A stretch of DNA of 64,000 nt from Brachycybe producta (Eukaryota; Arthropoda; Diplopoda; Playtdesmida; Andrognathidae): NCBI GenBank assembly GCA_036925085.1, contig JAUPFP010000150.1, positions 1 to 64,000 on the forward strand. Reading direction: 5' to 3'. Under the pieces are notes generated by a model, which was given only the letters and a program-made list of their open reading frames with translations, did no database searches and was not told the DNA's origin. Made by a program: the position numbers and the translations under genes. Shown here piece after piece: positions 38,634 to 50,251 of this stretch. Every line of letters starts with the position of its first letter. Position 1 is the stretch's first letter.

Positions 38634-39730
38634 CCATTGATTATATAATTATAATAATCAGTGCAGATTGATTGCTATTTTCTAAGTGAAGGTGAGACCT
38701 CGGTACGAAAAAAGCGACACGAAACACAAATTCCGAAGAAGAAGAAGAAGTACACCGGACGACACCATCGTCACACCACCAACAAACGACTAGAACACGA
38801 TGGGTTCCTTCCTTCTCGGGCCACCAATATCGTACTCCTCTAAACCTCCTCCTCCTGTTCTTCTAACTCTTCTTAAAAAATGAAATCTCACAAAGTGAAA
38901 GTTTTACAATTGGATGAAACTATTAAAGAGAAAAAAGACGGATAAGCAGAGAGAGAGAGAGAGAGGAAAAAAGGAGGGAGGGAGGGAGGCGGCAAGTGAA
39001 AACTCAGCTCCAGGCGACTAACCCAGTAAGGGACGTTCACTCTCTTTTCTCTCTCAATCTCAATTTTCCCCCAAATGTTGTCAAGAGACTCCCGTCGATA
39101 ATTTACATTCCGGTTACACAGGTTCTGTTTTGCAAATATTTCAAAACATAAATAAACGTGGGTTTCATAAAAAAGAGGTTGATGGATAGAATTTGAGTCC
39201 TACTTCTTCTACCTACCTACCTACCTACATACATAGTATGCGTCAGTACTATAAATAGGCCTGTAGGTTCGGAGTTCACAGCAGGGATCTTTCGCTCTCT
39301 CGACCTTGACCCCCCCCCCCCCAATGCATGACGCCCGTGAAAATGCATCAATTCCAGGCTCCAACTCCTCCAGTATGAGACTAGCTCACCACCCGTGAGT
39401 CTATTCAATGTCCTGTGTGTTTATTGAATCAGATATTAATGAGGATGTTCCTATTCCACACTTAATTCAAACCTTTAAATTTTCAACCTTTGGCATTGGA
39501 TTTGCTGCTTTTTTTCCCATCGTGAATGTTTCAGTTTCAGTACAACCACCACCACCACCATCCATGTTGTTGCTGTTTCCCCTGCAGCCATTCTAGAAAA
39601 AAAGGGAAAGTTCACTTGGGCCAACGAACCCTTAAACATCCCACCCCTAATTCCACCTTTCCCAATCCCCTCCCCACCCTAAAGCACACCTGAAGTCGAA
39701 AAAGACGAGTCAAAAATGTGATTTTGGAAG
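38634..39730. other. Gene-free upstream region with simple repeats
   Basis: Upstream of the CUB gene's first exon. It contains (GA)n at about 38948-38966 followed by GGGAGGGAGGGAGG, (CTAC)n at 39209-39228, a poly-C run at 39311-39322 and a short ACCACC run near 39545. No coding sequence with credible composition or splice structure is visible. The promoter of the CUB gene is expected here but I cannot place it. Confidence 0.6.
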
Positions 39731-39731
39731 G

Positions 39732-39782
39732 GATTATACCTTAGACTATTACTTTAGGTAAAGTAATAGTCTAAGATTATAC
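39732..39782. mobile_element. 35-bp hairpin flanked by 8-bp direct repeats
   Basis: A 16-base stem (CTTAGACTATTACTTT and its complement) around a 4-base loop occupies 39740-39775. GATTATAC flanks it as a direct repeat at 39732-39739 and 39775-39782. A duplicated octamer around a pure hairpin looks like a minimal transposon end-pair or an excision remnant. It is too short to classify. Confidence 0.6.
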
Positions 39783-39795
39783 TCGGCCTGCAACT

Positions 39796-39957
39796 CTGCA
39801 ACACAGGCAAGATTAACCAGCACTAGCTTTTCGTTTGCTCCGCCCTGTTATGAGCGTCATCAATTTCTAACTGGTTTGTTATTTGATCTGACGCTCATAA
39901 AAGGGCGGAGCAAACGAAAACTTAGTGCTGGTTACACGTACATGCCTGTCTCTGCAA
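39796..39957. mobile_element. Short inverted-repeat element (MITE-like)
   Basis: The core arms 39814-39859 and 39889-39934 are near-complementary over about 46 bases (TAACCAGCACT, TTTTCGTTTGCTCCGCCC, GAGCGTCA). Weaker outer arms extend through ACAGGCA and CTGCAA to about 39796 and 39957. The spacer is about 30 bases and non-coding. Confidence 0.75.
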
Positions 39958-40079
39958 CAGATTCAGGAATCCACATTATCAGATTCATATAATGATACAC
40001 ACGGCACAGAATAAAAAGTTATATAGAAGGGAAACTCTCTGTCGGAACCTTTGATGTTGCTGTGACAGGAAGTCTTTAT

Positions 40080-40980
40080 TTAAGAGCCTAGATACATCGT
40101 TTAATTCGAAATTTCTCCGAATGTAGGCGCTGCCATCGTTGTTGATTGAAAAACGGTTTTTTAACGTTTTTTCTCCCGGTTCGAAGTCACATATTAATTA
40201 ATAGAAAAATAATTTCGGGTGCTAATCTTATAAAAAGGAAACATGGTGAAGCCAATAGATTAATGCACGTGCTAATTTTTGTATGATTGTTCCAAGTCAT
40301 TTTAATGGGAGTTCTTCAAATGTTTGGGTGACGGTTTTTTGGTCCTATGGGAATTAACATGGAGTTCAAAAACAATCGATTTTGAACCTTGTTTAAAAAT
40401 AGACGGACCTTTTAGAATTTCGAAAAAAGAATCATCCTGAAGGCAATAAACATGTGTAAGTACGTGCTAATTTTTCTGATTTCTCTAAATCATTTTAATG
40501 GGAGTTCTAACGTTTGTGGGACGGTGGTTTGCTCCTATGGGACTTAACATGGAGTTAAAAAACGTACGATTTTAAACGTTATTAAAAAATAGAAGGACCT
40601 TTTCAAAATTTATGAAAAGGAAACATCGTGAAGCCAATACATGAATGTATGTGCTAATTATTTTGTTATTGTTCTAAATCGTTTTTAACGAGAGTTTTTC
40701 AAATGTTTGTGGGACGGTTTTGGGGCCAATGGGATTTAACATGGGGTTAAAAAACGAACGACTTTGAACCTTGTTTAAAAATAGAAGGACCTTTTCAAAA
40801 ATTATATAAATCGAGCACGTGAAGAACAATACTTTTTATTGCATTTTGCACTTTACTGTATTTTAATTGAGCGATTGTGAGGTGATTTCTTGCAGTTTTA
40901 GTAACACCATATAAGAACACTCATTTGTCTCGTTGTCGTCTGCTCAAAACAACAAGATGGCGGTGTACCTAGGCTCTTAA
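40080..40980. mobile_element. 901-bp non-autonomous element with internal tandem repeat
   Basis: Terminal inverted repeats begin TTAAGAGCCTAG on each side (left 40080, right read inward from 40980). They continue with TACA(T/C)CG and a shared GCCATC(G/T)TTGTTG. Flanks GTCTTTAT (40072-40079) and GTCTTGAA (40981-40988) look like a diverged 8-base target duplication. The interior holds three units of about 185-200 bases starting at about 40268, 40468 and 40648, each with GTGCTAATT, GGGAGTT, GGGACGG and GGACCTTTT. There is no coding capacity. The GAGCC terminus resembles the P-like element at 29236, so it could be a P-related MITE, but this is uncertain. Confidence 0.75.
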
Positions 40981-41022
40981 GTCTTGAAACTGTGGGCAGA
41001 CTCGGTATATACTCTATATATA

Positions 41023-41080
41023 GCTGGGTTTACACGAGTCTAGTGCATTGATCAACTCACTAGACTCTTGTAATGCCAGC
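41023..41080. repeat. 58-bp hairpin
   Basis: GCTGGGTTTACACGAGTCTA at the left pairs with the complement of TAGACTCTTGTAATGCCAGC at the right. The 23-base arms at 41023-41045 and 41058-41080 have about four mismatches. It is probably another very short inverted-repeat element. Confidence 0.6.
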
Positions 41081-41250
41081 TTCATATGGGGAGTTCATCA
41101 TTACCCAGTTTCAAGATGGCGACACCCAAAATAAAAAGAAACATCAAAGGATATCAGTAGTGCCGCGGCACATGCGCAGAAGAATCTCTGTCACAGAAAA
41201 ATAATCCGGTTTCCCTTCTGTCGCAGAAAAATAATCCAGTTTCCCTTCTA

Positions 41251-41579
41251 TCACAGAATAAGGAGAACAACAGAAGAGAAACTGAGCAAATAACTTGTGA
41301 CAGAATTTTGCTGCACATGTGCGGCTCCACTGCCGCACACTGAAATGTATTACTTTCACACCACAGTAATACATGCCAAAATATCGGCTATCAAGTAACC
41401 GGTTAAAAATGCCATTTTGAAATGTAATTCTTTCACATATGCAGTAATACATTCCACAGTGGTGGCTATTAAGTAACCGGTTAAAGTAAGAGAGAGGTCC
41501 AAGGTCATGAAATTCTGTCACAGCAACTTCAAAGGCACCACATGAGTTTCCCTTCTGTTGTTCTCCATATTCTGTGACC
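41251..41579. mobile_element. Inverted-repeat element with internal direct duplication
   Basis: The left arm (about 41251-41284, TCACAGAATAAGGAGAACAA) is repeated in reverse complement at about 41544-41579. Two direct copies of a block of about 75 bases lie inside, each with GTAATACAT and GGCTAT, then TAAGTAACCGGTTAAA (near 41340-41410 and 41415-41490). There is no credible protein. It abuts the LINE remnant that follows. Confidence 0.6.
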
Positions 41580-41669
41580 ATAAGATGCTAAGAAAATAAA
41601 CAAATGGATATAGTACAGTCAATGAGTATATGGATAGTACACAACTTCCAACAACAGAAACTAGTCGCC

Positions 41670-42542
41670 ATATCCGGGATGAGCTGTGTCACCAAGCCTT
41701 TTTAAAATGGACAACCATGGGGCGAGGGGCAGGTGTGGCACTTTATGCCGAAGTGCCATATGCTAATAAATGGGTGACCAACAAAGCAGGCCTGTCCACC
41801 TCAGAGTGGACCTAAGGGCTGAAGCTGACAGGCAACCTGACTACTGTTTGAGGGAATGCTGGGCGCACACATGCTGAGGACGGAAACCTTTGTCAACACT
41901 GTCACAAAGAGACCGAAACCATTGCTCACGTCCTAGGCAAGTGCAACCAAGGGTACCTTCTTTGTAATGCACATCACAATCATATCAGATCAGCAATTGC
42001 ATCTGCTCTTCACATGGCAGGGTTTATGGTCGATGAGGAAATTCATGGCCAAGCCTTAGGTGGCAGCAACAAAAGGGCCGACATCAGTGCCTTCCGTAAG
42101 GGTGAGAAGAAGGAGTACAAGATAGACTCAACTGTCCTAACGAAACATGATGTGGATCAGCCAAAATGTGTGTACACCAAAAAAGTTGAACACTATAAGG
42201 ACACAATCTCCCCTTTTCTGGAGCGTTACGGACTAGAAGATATTGAAATCATCGGTCCTATGGTGGGTGCTAAAGGTAAAATTCCCAGACTTTTTGAGAA
42301 CTTTTGCACTAGATTCAATCTGCCAAAATCATTGGTTACCGAAATTGTGACCTCTTTAATCAAGGACTCAGTACAGATTGTGAGAAACCACCAGCATAAT
42401 GCTACCCATTTACTTAGTTAGAAACTATACCAATTCCATGTTATTTTGCTTGTTTTCACTTTTATGATCATTTGTATTCTGAGTCGCTTGTCGGCTAGTC
42501 ACGTTGGCGACCAGAGAGCAATAAATGCTATTCTTCTTCTAT
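41670..42542 (+). pseudogene. 5'-truncated RLE-type LINE (R2/R4/NeSL-like) 3' remnant
   Basis: A single frame contains the C-terminal end of a non-LTR retrotransposon polyprotein, broken by a TAA at 41813 and a TGA at about 41851. In order it shows the end of the reverse-transcriptase thumb-like region (LSTSEWT, GLKLTGNL, GNAGRTH), a CCHC knuckle (CQHCHKE...AHVLGKC at about 41898-41942), and a restriction-like endonuclease segment with KRADISAF and KKEYKIDST, the RAD/D pair of RLE domains. The frame ends at 42421. A 3' tail follows to GAGCAATAAATGC. The reverse transcriptase core is missing, so it is a dead-on-arrival copy. The clade cannot be fixed from this part. Confidence 0.8.
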
Positions 42543-42792
42543 ACTTGCCACTAGTTTTTCTATTCTAATATGAAAAGACATTATTTCTCTAACGAATTAC
42601 CATTTTAATCGCTAAATGAAAAAAAAGCCTTAACATGCAGCGCCACTCGAGTAGTAAAATTCGTATACAGAACAACCAAATAGAAATTGTAAAAAGTTTC
42701 TCGTCATCTGTATGAGCGTATTCTTCCGGACACTAATAAAACCAAGGAGGTTAGAATCAAGGTTTATAGAATACTCTATAAACCTTGGGTTA

Positions 42793-43505
42793 AGCCTAGT
42801 ATACACCGGGATTCTTTGTTGTGATACATTGTTGCGGGGCTGAATCGCGTCAGCTCATTGTTGTGGGACATTTCATGGTGTGGACATCTTTTGAAACATG
42901 AACAAAGACTCAAAAGGCTCAGTTTGCTTTTAAATTATGAGACGTCTTTAATAATTAAAAGCAAACTGAGCCCTTTGAGTTTTTTTAGTGGTCCACGTCA
43001 TTTTTTAAGTCTATAGAACTAGACTTAAAAAAATGTGTACCACTGAAAATATTCTTAAACTAATTGAAAACCTTCTGTATGAATTGTGTTTGTGGGGAGT
43101 TATGGTCTTCTGACTACAAAGGAAAATAAAAGAAATGAATTTTAGAAATCCTGCTCCATCTTCCAATTTCAAGGTGTCCAAAAGGCTTAAACCGAATGTG
43201 CTCACAGCTGAGAAGAGCTTGTGTGCCCAATACCGTTTCTGCTTTATTTGCCCCTCTTTATAAATCATTGTGTAGGCCCATATTGCAAGGGCTACTTCCG
43301 CTGGTAATATTTACATGGTGGTACTTTGATGCCAAAATGTGCATTTTGCCAGGTTACTACGGTTACCAGGTTACTGAGTGTAGGTGTAGACACTGAACAA
43401 TGTTGCGGGTCTGAATCGCGTCAGTTGCGATTCTGCCCCGCAACATTGAATCGGAGCAGTCCCACAACAATGTATCGCAACAAAGAATCCGGTGTATACT
43501 AGGCT
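42793..43505. mobile_element. 713-bp TTA-flanked inverted-repeat element
   Basis: The left end AGCCTAGTATACACCGG and the right end (its complement) are flanked by TTA at 42790-42792 and 43506-43508. Similarity continues through ATTCTTTGTTG and GATACATTGTTG. Inside are secondary inverted repeats (AGCAAACTGAGCCCTTTGAG around 42961; AAGTCTATAGAACTAGACTT around 43007-43026) and repeated GAATCGCGTCAG motifs. A 3-base TWA duplication is the PIF/Harbinger habit, but no transposase is present, so the class is inferred. Confidence 0.78.
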
Positions 43506-43855
43506 TTAGAATATTCCAACCTCCTAGAATAAAACACCTGCAGGACGTTAGACAAAGCGCCGCAGTACAGCATGTCAGCAACTAATATCGAGCCTAATGA
43601 TACATCGATATAACAAATACAAGCAAACAAGCAAAAAAATACAAAAAATACAGCAGGGTTCGATTTATGACGTCATATAATGACGGTCACGAGACGGGTT
43701 GATGATGACGTCATTTTCACCATAAATTACTTTTTCTAGTCCCCTTTCATAGTTTCATTCTTTTTGTTTGTTTGTATTTATCCGTCTTTTCTTACAGAAT
43801 TATTTATTGTTTCCATACTCCATAGGCGAAACAAAGGAGCTAAGGGTTTTAAAAG

Positions 43856-44941
43856 ATGAATCGCTTGTTCGGAAAAGGGAAACCGAAAGAACCGCCGCCG
43901 AATTTGACGGATTGCATTTCAGGGGTCAGTCTTGTTATTAATAATAACAATTAATAATCACCTTCTTTCTTGCTTGGGTGTGACGACGATCAAAATGTTT
44001 TTTTTTCTGTTCCCGTTTAACGAACAGGTTGACGGTAGAGCAGAGTCGATAGACAAAAAAATTTCTCGACTGGATGCAGAACTCAAGAAGTACAAGGACC
44101 AGATGAAGAAGATGCGCGATGGACCAGCAAAGGTCAAAGGTCGTTCATTCGTTCCCAATGATACAACGACTCATAGGTATCTCTCTTCCTTCCTGGCGCG
44201 CGTGTAGAACGCAGTCAAACAGAAGGCGTTGCGCGTCCTCAAACAGAGAAAAATGTACGAACAACAGTACAACAACCTGCAGCAACAGTCGTTCAACATG
44301 GAACAGGCGAATTTTGCGACTCAGACCCTTAAGGACACACACACTACCGTTCAAGCAATGAAGACGGGCGTCAAGGAGATGAAAGCGGCTTACAAGAGGG
44401 TCAACATCGATGACATAGAGGTAGGACAGGGTCAACTCTTTTGTTACACACACCCCTATGTCTCTCATAGCACTCTGTATCTTACCATTTGATGTTTTCG
44501 GTAAACAGGACGTTCAGGATCAGCTGGAAGACATGTTGGAGCAGGCGAATGAAGTCCAAGAGGCACTGGGAAGAAGTTACGGGATGCCAGAAATGGATGA
44601 CGACGAACTGGAAGCAGGTTTTCAAACGATATCACATTTCACTCTCGAAATGAACAAACTCGATTGTTCTTTTTTTGTTTTCTTTCTAGAACTGGAAGCA
44701 TTAGGTGACGAAATCGGACTGGACGAAGACGCTTCTTATCTGGATGAAGCCGTCAGCGCTCCGAATGCGCCCACTAAGGAACCGGGAGCCGAAAGCGTCA
44801 CCAACAAGGCAATTTGAATACCATTTCAATGCACTTTAACCGCTGCTGCTATAAGATGTTTTTTTTTTCTTTCTTTCTTTCTACGATTAGGATGGGGTTT
44901 TGGTGGACGAATTCGGTTTGCCTCAGATACCTGCAACGTAA
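43856..44941 (+). CDS. CHMP5: Charged multivesicular body protein 5 (ESCRT-III)
   Basis: Six exons (43856-43924, 44028-44132, 44208-44420, 44509-44617, 44690-44808, 44891-44941) encode 221 residues, against 219 in human. It begins [20 protein letters not shown] and ends [16 protein letters not shown], both diagnostic. CHMP5 is a cytosolic ESCRT-III accessory subunit in multivesicular body sorting. Its C-terminal half binds LIP5/VTA1, which activates the VPS4 ATPase. The Snf7 fold is visible as a basic helical N-terminal half ([20 protein letters not shown], coiled coil) and an acidic C-terminal half ([20 protein letters not shown]). Intron 5 begins GC, not GT (AAG then GCAATT after 44808), and ends AG at 44890. 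Only that join restores [12 protein letters not shown]. Poly-A signals AATAAA lie near 45082. Its neighbour aralar is convergent. Confidence 0.97.
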
Positions 44942-45179
44942 TCGACACACAACTTCTTCTGGATCGAACATTATTTTCCTCTCGTCGTTTTTAAACATCT
45001 CGTCACAATGACGATTTCTTTCTAGCTTTCTATCTTTTCGTACTTAATCGCTTGTGTCAATGTCACTATAAGATTTGTAAATAATAAATATATCGACATT
45101 AAAATGTTTTACAAACAAGATGATTTTTGAACTCTGTGATTATTCCTCAGTTTCAGTAGAGCAGAGCAACAATAACGAG

Positions 45180-45420
45180 AATTTGAAAGTGTTGTTAGAA
45201 ACTAGAATGAACAATAATTAAAAAAATAGTTAGCTTCAGGATGGATATATTTTCAGACTCAAATAAAAAGCTTATTTTAAAAGATGTTTATCAGCATGAA
45301 AAATAACCTTAATATTAATGATCGAGTGAGCCACCCTTCTAGTTTCTAAAACACATTCACGTTTGTCTCCCTGGATGACTGAAAACCAGAACAAAATAAG
45401 CCGTTTACACATCAAAACCA
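45180..45420 (+). repeat. Dispersed intron repeat, copy 4 (intergenic, palindromic)
   Basis: Left arm AAAGTGTTGTTAGAAACTAG, then right arm CACCCTTCTAGTTTCTAAAA in reverse complement, with AAAAGATGTTTATCAGCATG before the right arm. It lies between CHMP5 and aralar. Confidence 0.75.
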
Positions 45421-45860
45421 CCGTTAAGGTTTTTGGTCCCCTCATAAAACAAAATCCAATCTCGCAACAGGTAACAACAATCCCTCACATTTTATTCTTG
45501 ATATTTAACTGTCTTTTTAACAACTTTCCCTCGACCACCGCTCCCCCCACAGAGACGTCATTAATCTCTCAGCGAGTCGCGGTCATTAACGTGGAATTTA
45601 ACGTTATATATATTATAATAAATACCTTGCAATAGCATCAAACAGGTAAAAGTTAAAACAACGATGCTCATAGGTAATTAATTGAACACACATTCAAACA
45701 ACGCTGTTGGGGCTTTTGGAACTCAATTCTTCTTCCTCTTTGTAAAATCACACAACAGAATAAAATAATTTGTTAAAGCTATTTATCACTACGGTCTTTT
45801 TGTTTTAATAATCGGTCCACTTTTAAGATTGTGGAGGAACCTGAATCCTTTTTTTTTTCT

Positions 45861-45875
45861 CCTAACCTAACCTAA
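45861..45875 (+). repeat. Interstitial telomere-like triplet
   Basis: Three CCTAA units in the aralar 3' flank, following a T-run. A slightly longer run lies at 61323. Such short tracts can be chance, repair insertions or ancient end remnants. Confidence 0.85.
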
Positions 45876-45999
45876 TCCCCCCTACCTTCCTCCATGTTCG
45901 ATGTAAGGTTCCCACTACAATGCAGGCATTGTCCTACTGTTTCTAAAGACTAACTCACACTCGTTGCCAAAGTCGTTCGGTTTTAATCTGAACGGTTTT

Positions 46000-48900
46000 C
46001 TAATTGACGACCGTCGTGCGGAACTTTGGCAGAAACAGACCAAACTTGGATTCTATACCAGAAAAAACCGGGATGGCTAAACGATAGCCTCCTATGTGGT
46101 CGGGATTGTCCGATTTGATCTCTCCTGCATGGATGGGAACCGTTGCTGTTGAACCGGAAGGACGGCTTAGAAAAGAAAGAGAAATCGATAGAAAAACGCA
46201 AAATGTAAAGACCTACGTCGAAAGGAATAACTTACTAGCCACCAAAGTCGACATAAAACAGACGCTGCAGAACTTCGTAAGTTGCCAGAGTGACTCCGAA
46301 TTGCGGTGACGAACGGAAAACACGAGCTTACAAACCAAAAAGAAAAGAAAACACGTTCCAATGAGGTGAACGCGATTCGATCCGTCTCAAATAATTAAAA
46401 AGTGTACCTGCCGTTCCCTTCCAAAATGCCCGTCCCCCTTCTTCGGCCCATATCTTCCGAGTTGCATCCAAAACGCCCGAGTAAGTAGTTTGACCGGCTC
46501 TCGCTTGAACTTGAAGGCGCGTCTTGATGACGTCGGCGGGCGTCACCAATGAAGCCGCAGGAATACCTAACCACGTAACAAATCACCCAAAAAAAACGTA
46601 TTAACAGGGGTTTATTTTCGATCCGATGTAAGGGAGTTAAATGAATTACGCAACCTGCGATGGCTGCTGCGACCAGAAGAGACAAAGGACTGTTGTAACC
46701 GTTTTCATCGGCCAACGCGGATTTGAAATGAGCATAAGCGGGGAAATATATTGCAGAGAACGGGATGTCACGTAAGAAACATGCTCTAGCTCCCTAAACG
46801 AATAATTAAAACGCTCATAGATAGTAATTCTTCTGAGAAACCACCGAATCGAACGGGAGTCACCACAACCTTATAAAGTCCCAAGAATCCGAGATCCTTG
46901 AGCACCTGGACGGCACTGACCCTCGAAGTCGATGCGATTTCACCGGCCACCTGAAGCCGAATCTTTACTATCTCAATGGGATTGGTGAAAATCACCTGAG
47001 AGCCACCGGCCTACATTCGATAAATTCAAACGAATCGTTTGCAAAGTGGTTTTAGGAAGTCCATATCAAAGTGTAATTATACACATCCTCCGGCTGCAAA
47101 CTCCGCCCAAAGAGCGATGTCTCCCTTATCCCCCCTCAGTTTATCCCTCATGAGATCATTCACCTACAATTGACATAAAAAAATTCCATAATTGAACGAC
47201 AACAGTTTAAAAAAAAAGTGCGGAGACTAACTGTCAATTTGATGGCCTTCTCGGGCGCAACTCCCATCAGTTGCGGAACTAAACCACGGTAAAGTCCGGC
47301 CACTCCCTCGTGACGAATCACTTTCTTGAAACAGTCGAAACTGTTCTTGTACATCAATTCACCGATGTAAGAACCAGAACGTTGATTTTGAAGACGTGTT
47401 TTCACCAGGTCGATCGGATAAACGGCCGTCGCGCCAGTCGCTTTTAAAAACGATAACACAATTTTGTATTTAAAAAAACACGATTGAAAGGAAGTAGAAA
47501 ACACCTCCAGCAATCGATCCGAGCGTGAATCTGTAAGCATTCTCCATGATCTGAACTAAAACGCCCCGTTCATCCCGACTCTTTAGTAGACAAACAAGAG
47601 GAAAGAAACAAGAACGGCATAGCCATCAAAAAGCTAAACTCGGCTTCCTTTTATTCGGCATCAAACCTGAACAGCTTTGACCTCCCTAATGGACCTCGTG
47701 AGCGAGCGCGTCATTCGCTCCGGAGCCAACCTCTCGAGATCAGAATAAGTCACTCGGCTGCCCAACAAAGAAAACAATTCAATTCAACTGCCACATGTTT
47801 TAAATCAATTGAGTCACTCCAGCATTGGCACGCGCTACCCTTGGTGCAATGTTAAGTGAAATAATGATATTTCCAAAAACATGGTCTCGATTCTAACTAC
47901 AAATCCCTCTTCAAACTTTGTTTCGAATAACAATTGAAGCTGCAATTGCTTCTTGAATGTTGTGGTCAAGTTTTAAGATCTTTTATTTTCGTTTAAAATT
48001 GTATGAAAGAAAAAAAAACCCCTTTAAATATTAATTTAAAGGGATTTTTATTTTATACGATTTTGAATGAATTATGCTAATTTTCCTGACCCATCATGTT
48101 CAAGACCATCGAGCTCAGAAAAGGTCCACTTTCCCCAACCACTTTCCCACATGCTTTTTAGAAAAATGGTTTGTATTTTTTCAGACTATTACAGGGAATT
48201 TCGTGACGTTTCGAACTGGCGTTTGGCGTTGCTAGAGCAACTTCGAAACAGCCAAATCGAAGACCCACGTCGAGTGACACGTGTAACACTGGAGTCTCTC
48301 TATAGGCTCTGAACAAAGATTGTTATTCAAATGATCATGACCCCTGACCCCGTCTGATGGAAGAATCCGACCAGTTGAAAGAGAATGTCGACTTCGAGCG
48401 GAGTGAACTGCGACATCTGTTGGGCCGAGTGAAGAAACTCCTCTGAATAACAGATTCAAAAGTGAAATTAATATATCTCCACAGTCAGATTCCGAAAAAG
48501 GAAAGGAGGAGTTTACACGTTACCTTTGGTGACCTCCAGGTCGTGACTGCCTTTCGAGAAAGTCAAATAAATCTTTTTAGTTAGCTCCATGTTATTGAGG
48601 AGTGAATTAAAAGCCATGAAGTAGGGAAAACTAACAATGTGACCTCCAGATCCACCTCCGGCCGCCTTTTAGCATTTCAAACGGTAATCATTAATTAAAA
48701 AGACCTACAACATCGCTCCGCAATTTCGGTCGTAATTGGCGAATCACAAAATACTGACGGCGACGAGGTTTTCTCGGACATCCTTCGTAAGAAGGTGACT
48801 CTTGATCAGAGTCATTATGTCGTTGAAATCCAGGGCCGTGATCTGTCCGGAATGGTTCTTATCGAACCTCTTGAAAGCCTGAATTGCATGTTCCTCGTGA

Positions 48901-50251
48901 AAATCCTACAAGTTAATCATACGAACAAGAAAACAAAAGAATTGGAACGAACGGCGTCGACACGAAACGGTCCAGAACATGAACAAACACAAACGCACGT
49001 GCAAAAACTGACTGAATTCCACGTAAGTCACGATCCGTTTCTTATCTTTTCCGAAATATAACTTGATGAAGTCACTGTCCAGATCGAACGGAATCCTTTC
49101 GTGTAACGTCGTCTGTTTGATCACCTCTTGAAACTCCTCTGAAGAAGAAAAAGACATCCGAAAGACATTCGATTGTCGTCAAAAGTAAGAGACACACAAC
49201 CGAAAGTGACGTATCCGGATCCCTTCGTATCGAACAGCTGAAAAGCGGCCTTATAGAGGGCGTCCGGACCCGAAAGAACGGCTTCAAAGGCCTGAAATTC
49301 CGGAAATGATATCAACCTATTCGTAATAAAATAGGAAAGATCAGAAGTGTAAATTGGTTAGGTTCCGGTAGAATTAACTATAAACGCGTGTTTAACCGAC
49401 CCATCTTTACTGGTGTCGATGATTCCACCCAAGAGTTTCACCGAATTTACATTGTAATTGGGATCCCTGAATATTCCCAAATAACTTCGGACAAAATCCG
49501 TTGGGGTCATGAACTTCTCTCCATTTCTCACCTCGGACGCATACTGAACATATTATTAAAAAAAAACATGATAAAAATAGAAGTGAAGCGTAAACGGGAT
49601 CTTTCGAACTCTGATTGGAAACTAGAAAGTGTAGCTCTGCAATCACTTAATGGGGTATTTTCATGTTGTACGTGACATCTTTCATAATAAGCTTTTTTCA
49701 AAGTTAGTTTGACACTTTTATCAATAAAAAAAAGTTTATTTTGAAAGATATCACAACGTGAAAATACCCCATTAAGTGATTGCGGCTACCCTTCTAGTTT
49801 CTAAAAAAAACTTTCTAGTTTCTCTTAATTTTGTACCTCCTGAAAGAAACAGAATAATTGTATTTAAATATATGTTTGTTAATAATGTCTCACCTTGTTG
49901 AAAATCTCTTGTAACTTTTCAGTGTTGGCTCTTTTCACAAAAACCGCTCCCTGTCGAAGCACAAAACGAAAACATCATAAGAAAAATAATAAAGCGCAAT
50001 GTTCCAAAAGAAAACCGAGTGTCCCAACGGGGAGCCTCGTAATAATTACGAAGAGGGGGAGGACACTATTTGCACCACGTGGAGAGGTCAAAGGCCACGA
50101 GAACGCCACGGAAGGAATGGACCCTCCCCTCCCCCCCCCCCCAAAAAAAAATGAGGAGAAATCCCGCCAATCTGAATTGGAAGACGGATATGATCGAGCA
50201 ACAGTTGCTTGCAAGATAAAATACCTGAGAAGCGGCGAATAAAGTTTCCAT
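46000..50251 (-). CDS. aralar1: Mitochondrial aspartate/glutamate carrier (aralar/citrin)
   Basis: Seventeen minus-strand exons: 50251-50225, 49950-49894, 49543-49401, 49316-49201, 49138-48999, 48905-48759, 48665-48524, 48442-48349, 47757-47667, 47580-47505, 47440-47232, 47163-47083, 47010-46870, 46793-46655, 46566-46408, 46326-46236, 46165-46000. They join in phase to 672 residues (human 675-678). The protein exchanges matrix aspartate for cytosolic glutamate plus H+ across the inner membrane and is activated by cytosolic Ca2+; it serves the malate-aspartate shuttle. The N-terminal half has EF-hand folds. One loop is canonical and intact: D71, S73, D75, L77, S79, E82 (DTSKDGLISFPE). The carrier half carries three signatures: PIDLVK (353-358), PIEIVK (452-457) and PADVIK (544-549). 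The tail ends [10 protein letters not shown]. Met1 heads a 9-codon exon and is the least certain point. Intron 2 holds a palindromic repeat copy. Confidence 0.97.
49596..49862 (+). repeat. Dispersed intron repeat, copy 5 (best palindrome)
   Basis: In aralar intron 2. The left arm GCAATCACTTAATGGGGTAT pairs with the right arm ATACCCCATTAAGTGATTGC, and each arm carries a copy of the GAAACTAGAA core. The arms are separated by about 100 AT-rich bases. The right arm reads GATATCACAACGTGAAAATA, GCTACCCTTCTAGTTTCTAA, GAAACAGAATAATTG. Confidence 0.85.

Noticed and set aside
39408-39596. 62-residue plus-strand frame near simple repeats
   Set aside because: It runs through an ACC repeat and pyrimidine-rich DNA with no homology signal I can see.
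43011-43581. Small frames inside the TTA-flanked element, as a possible transposase
   Set aside because: They are short and unrelated to each other, with no DDE or helix-turn-helix landmarks; the element is non-autonomous.
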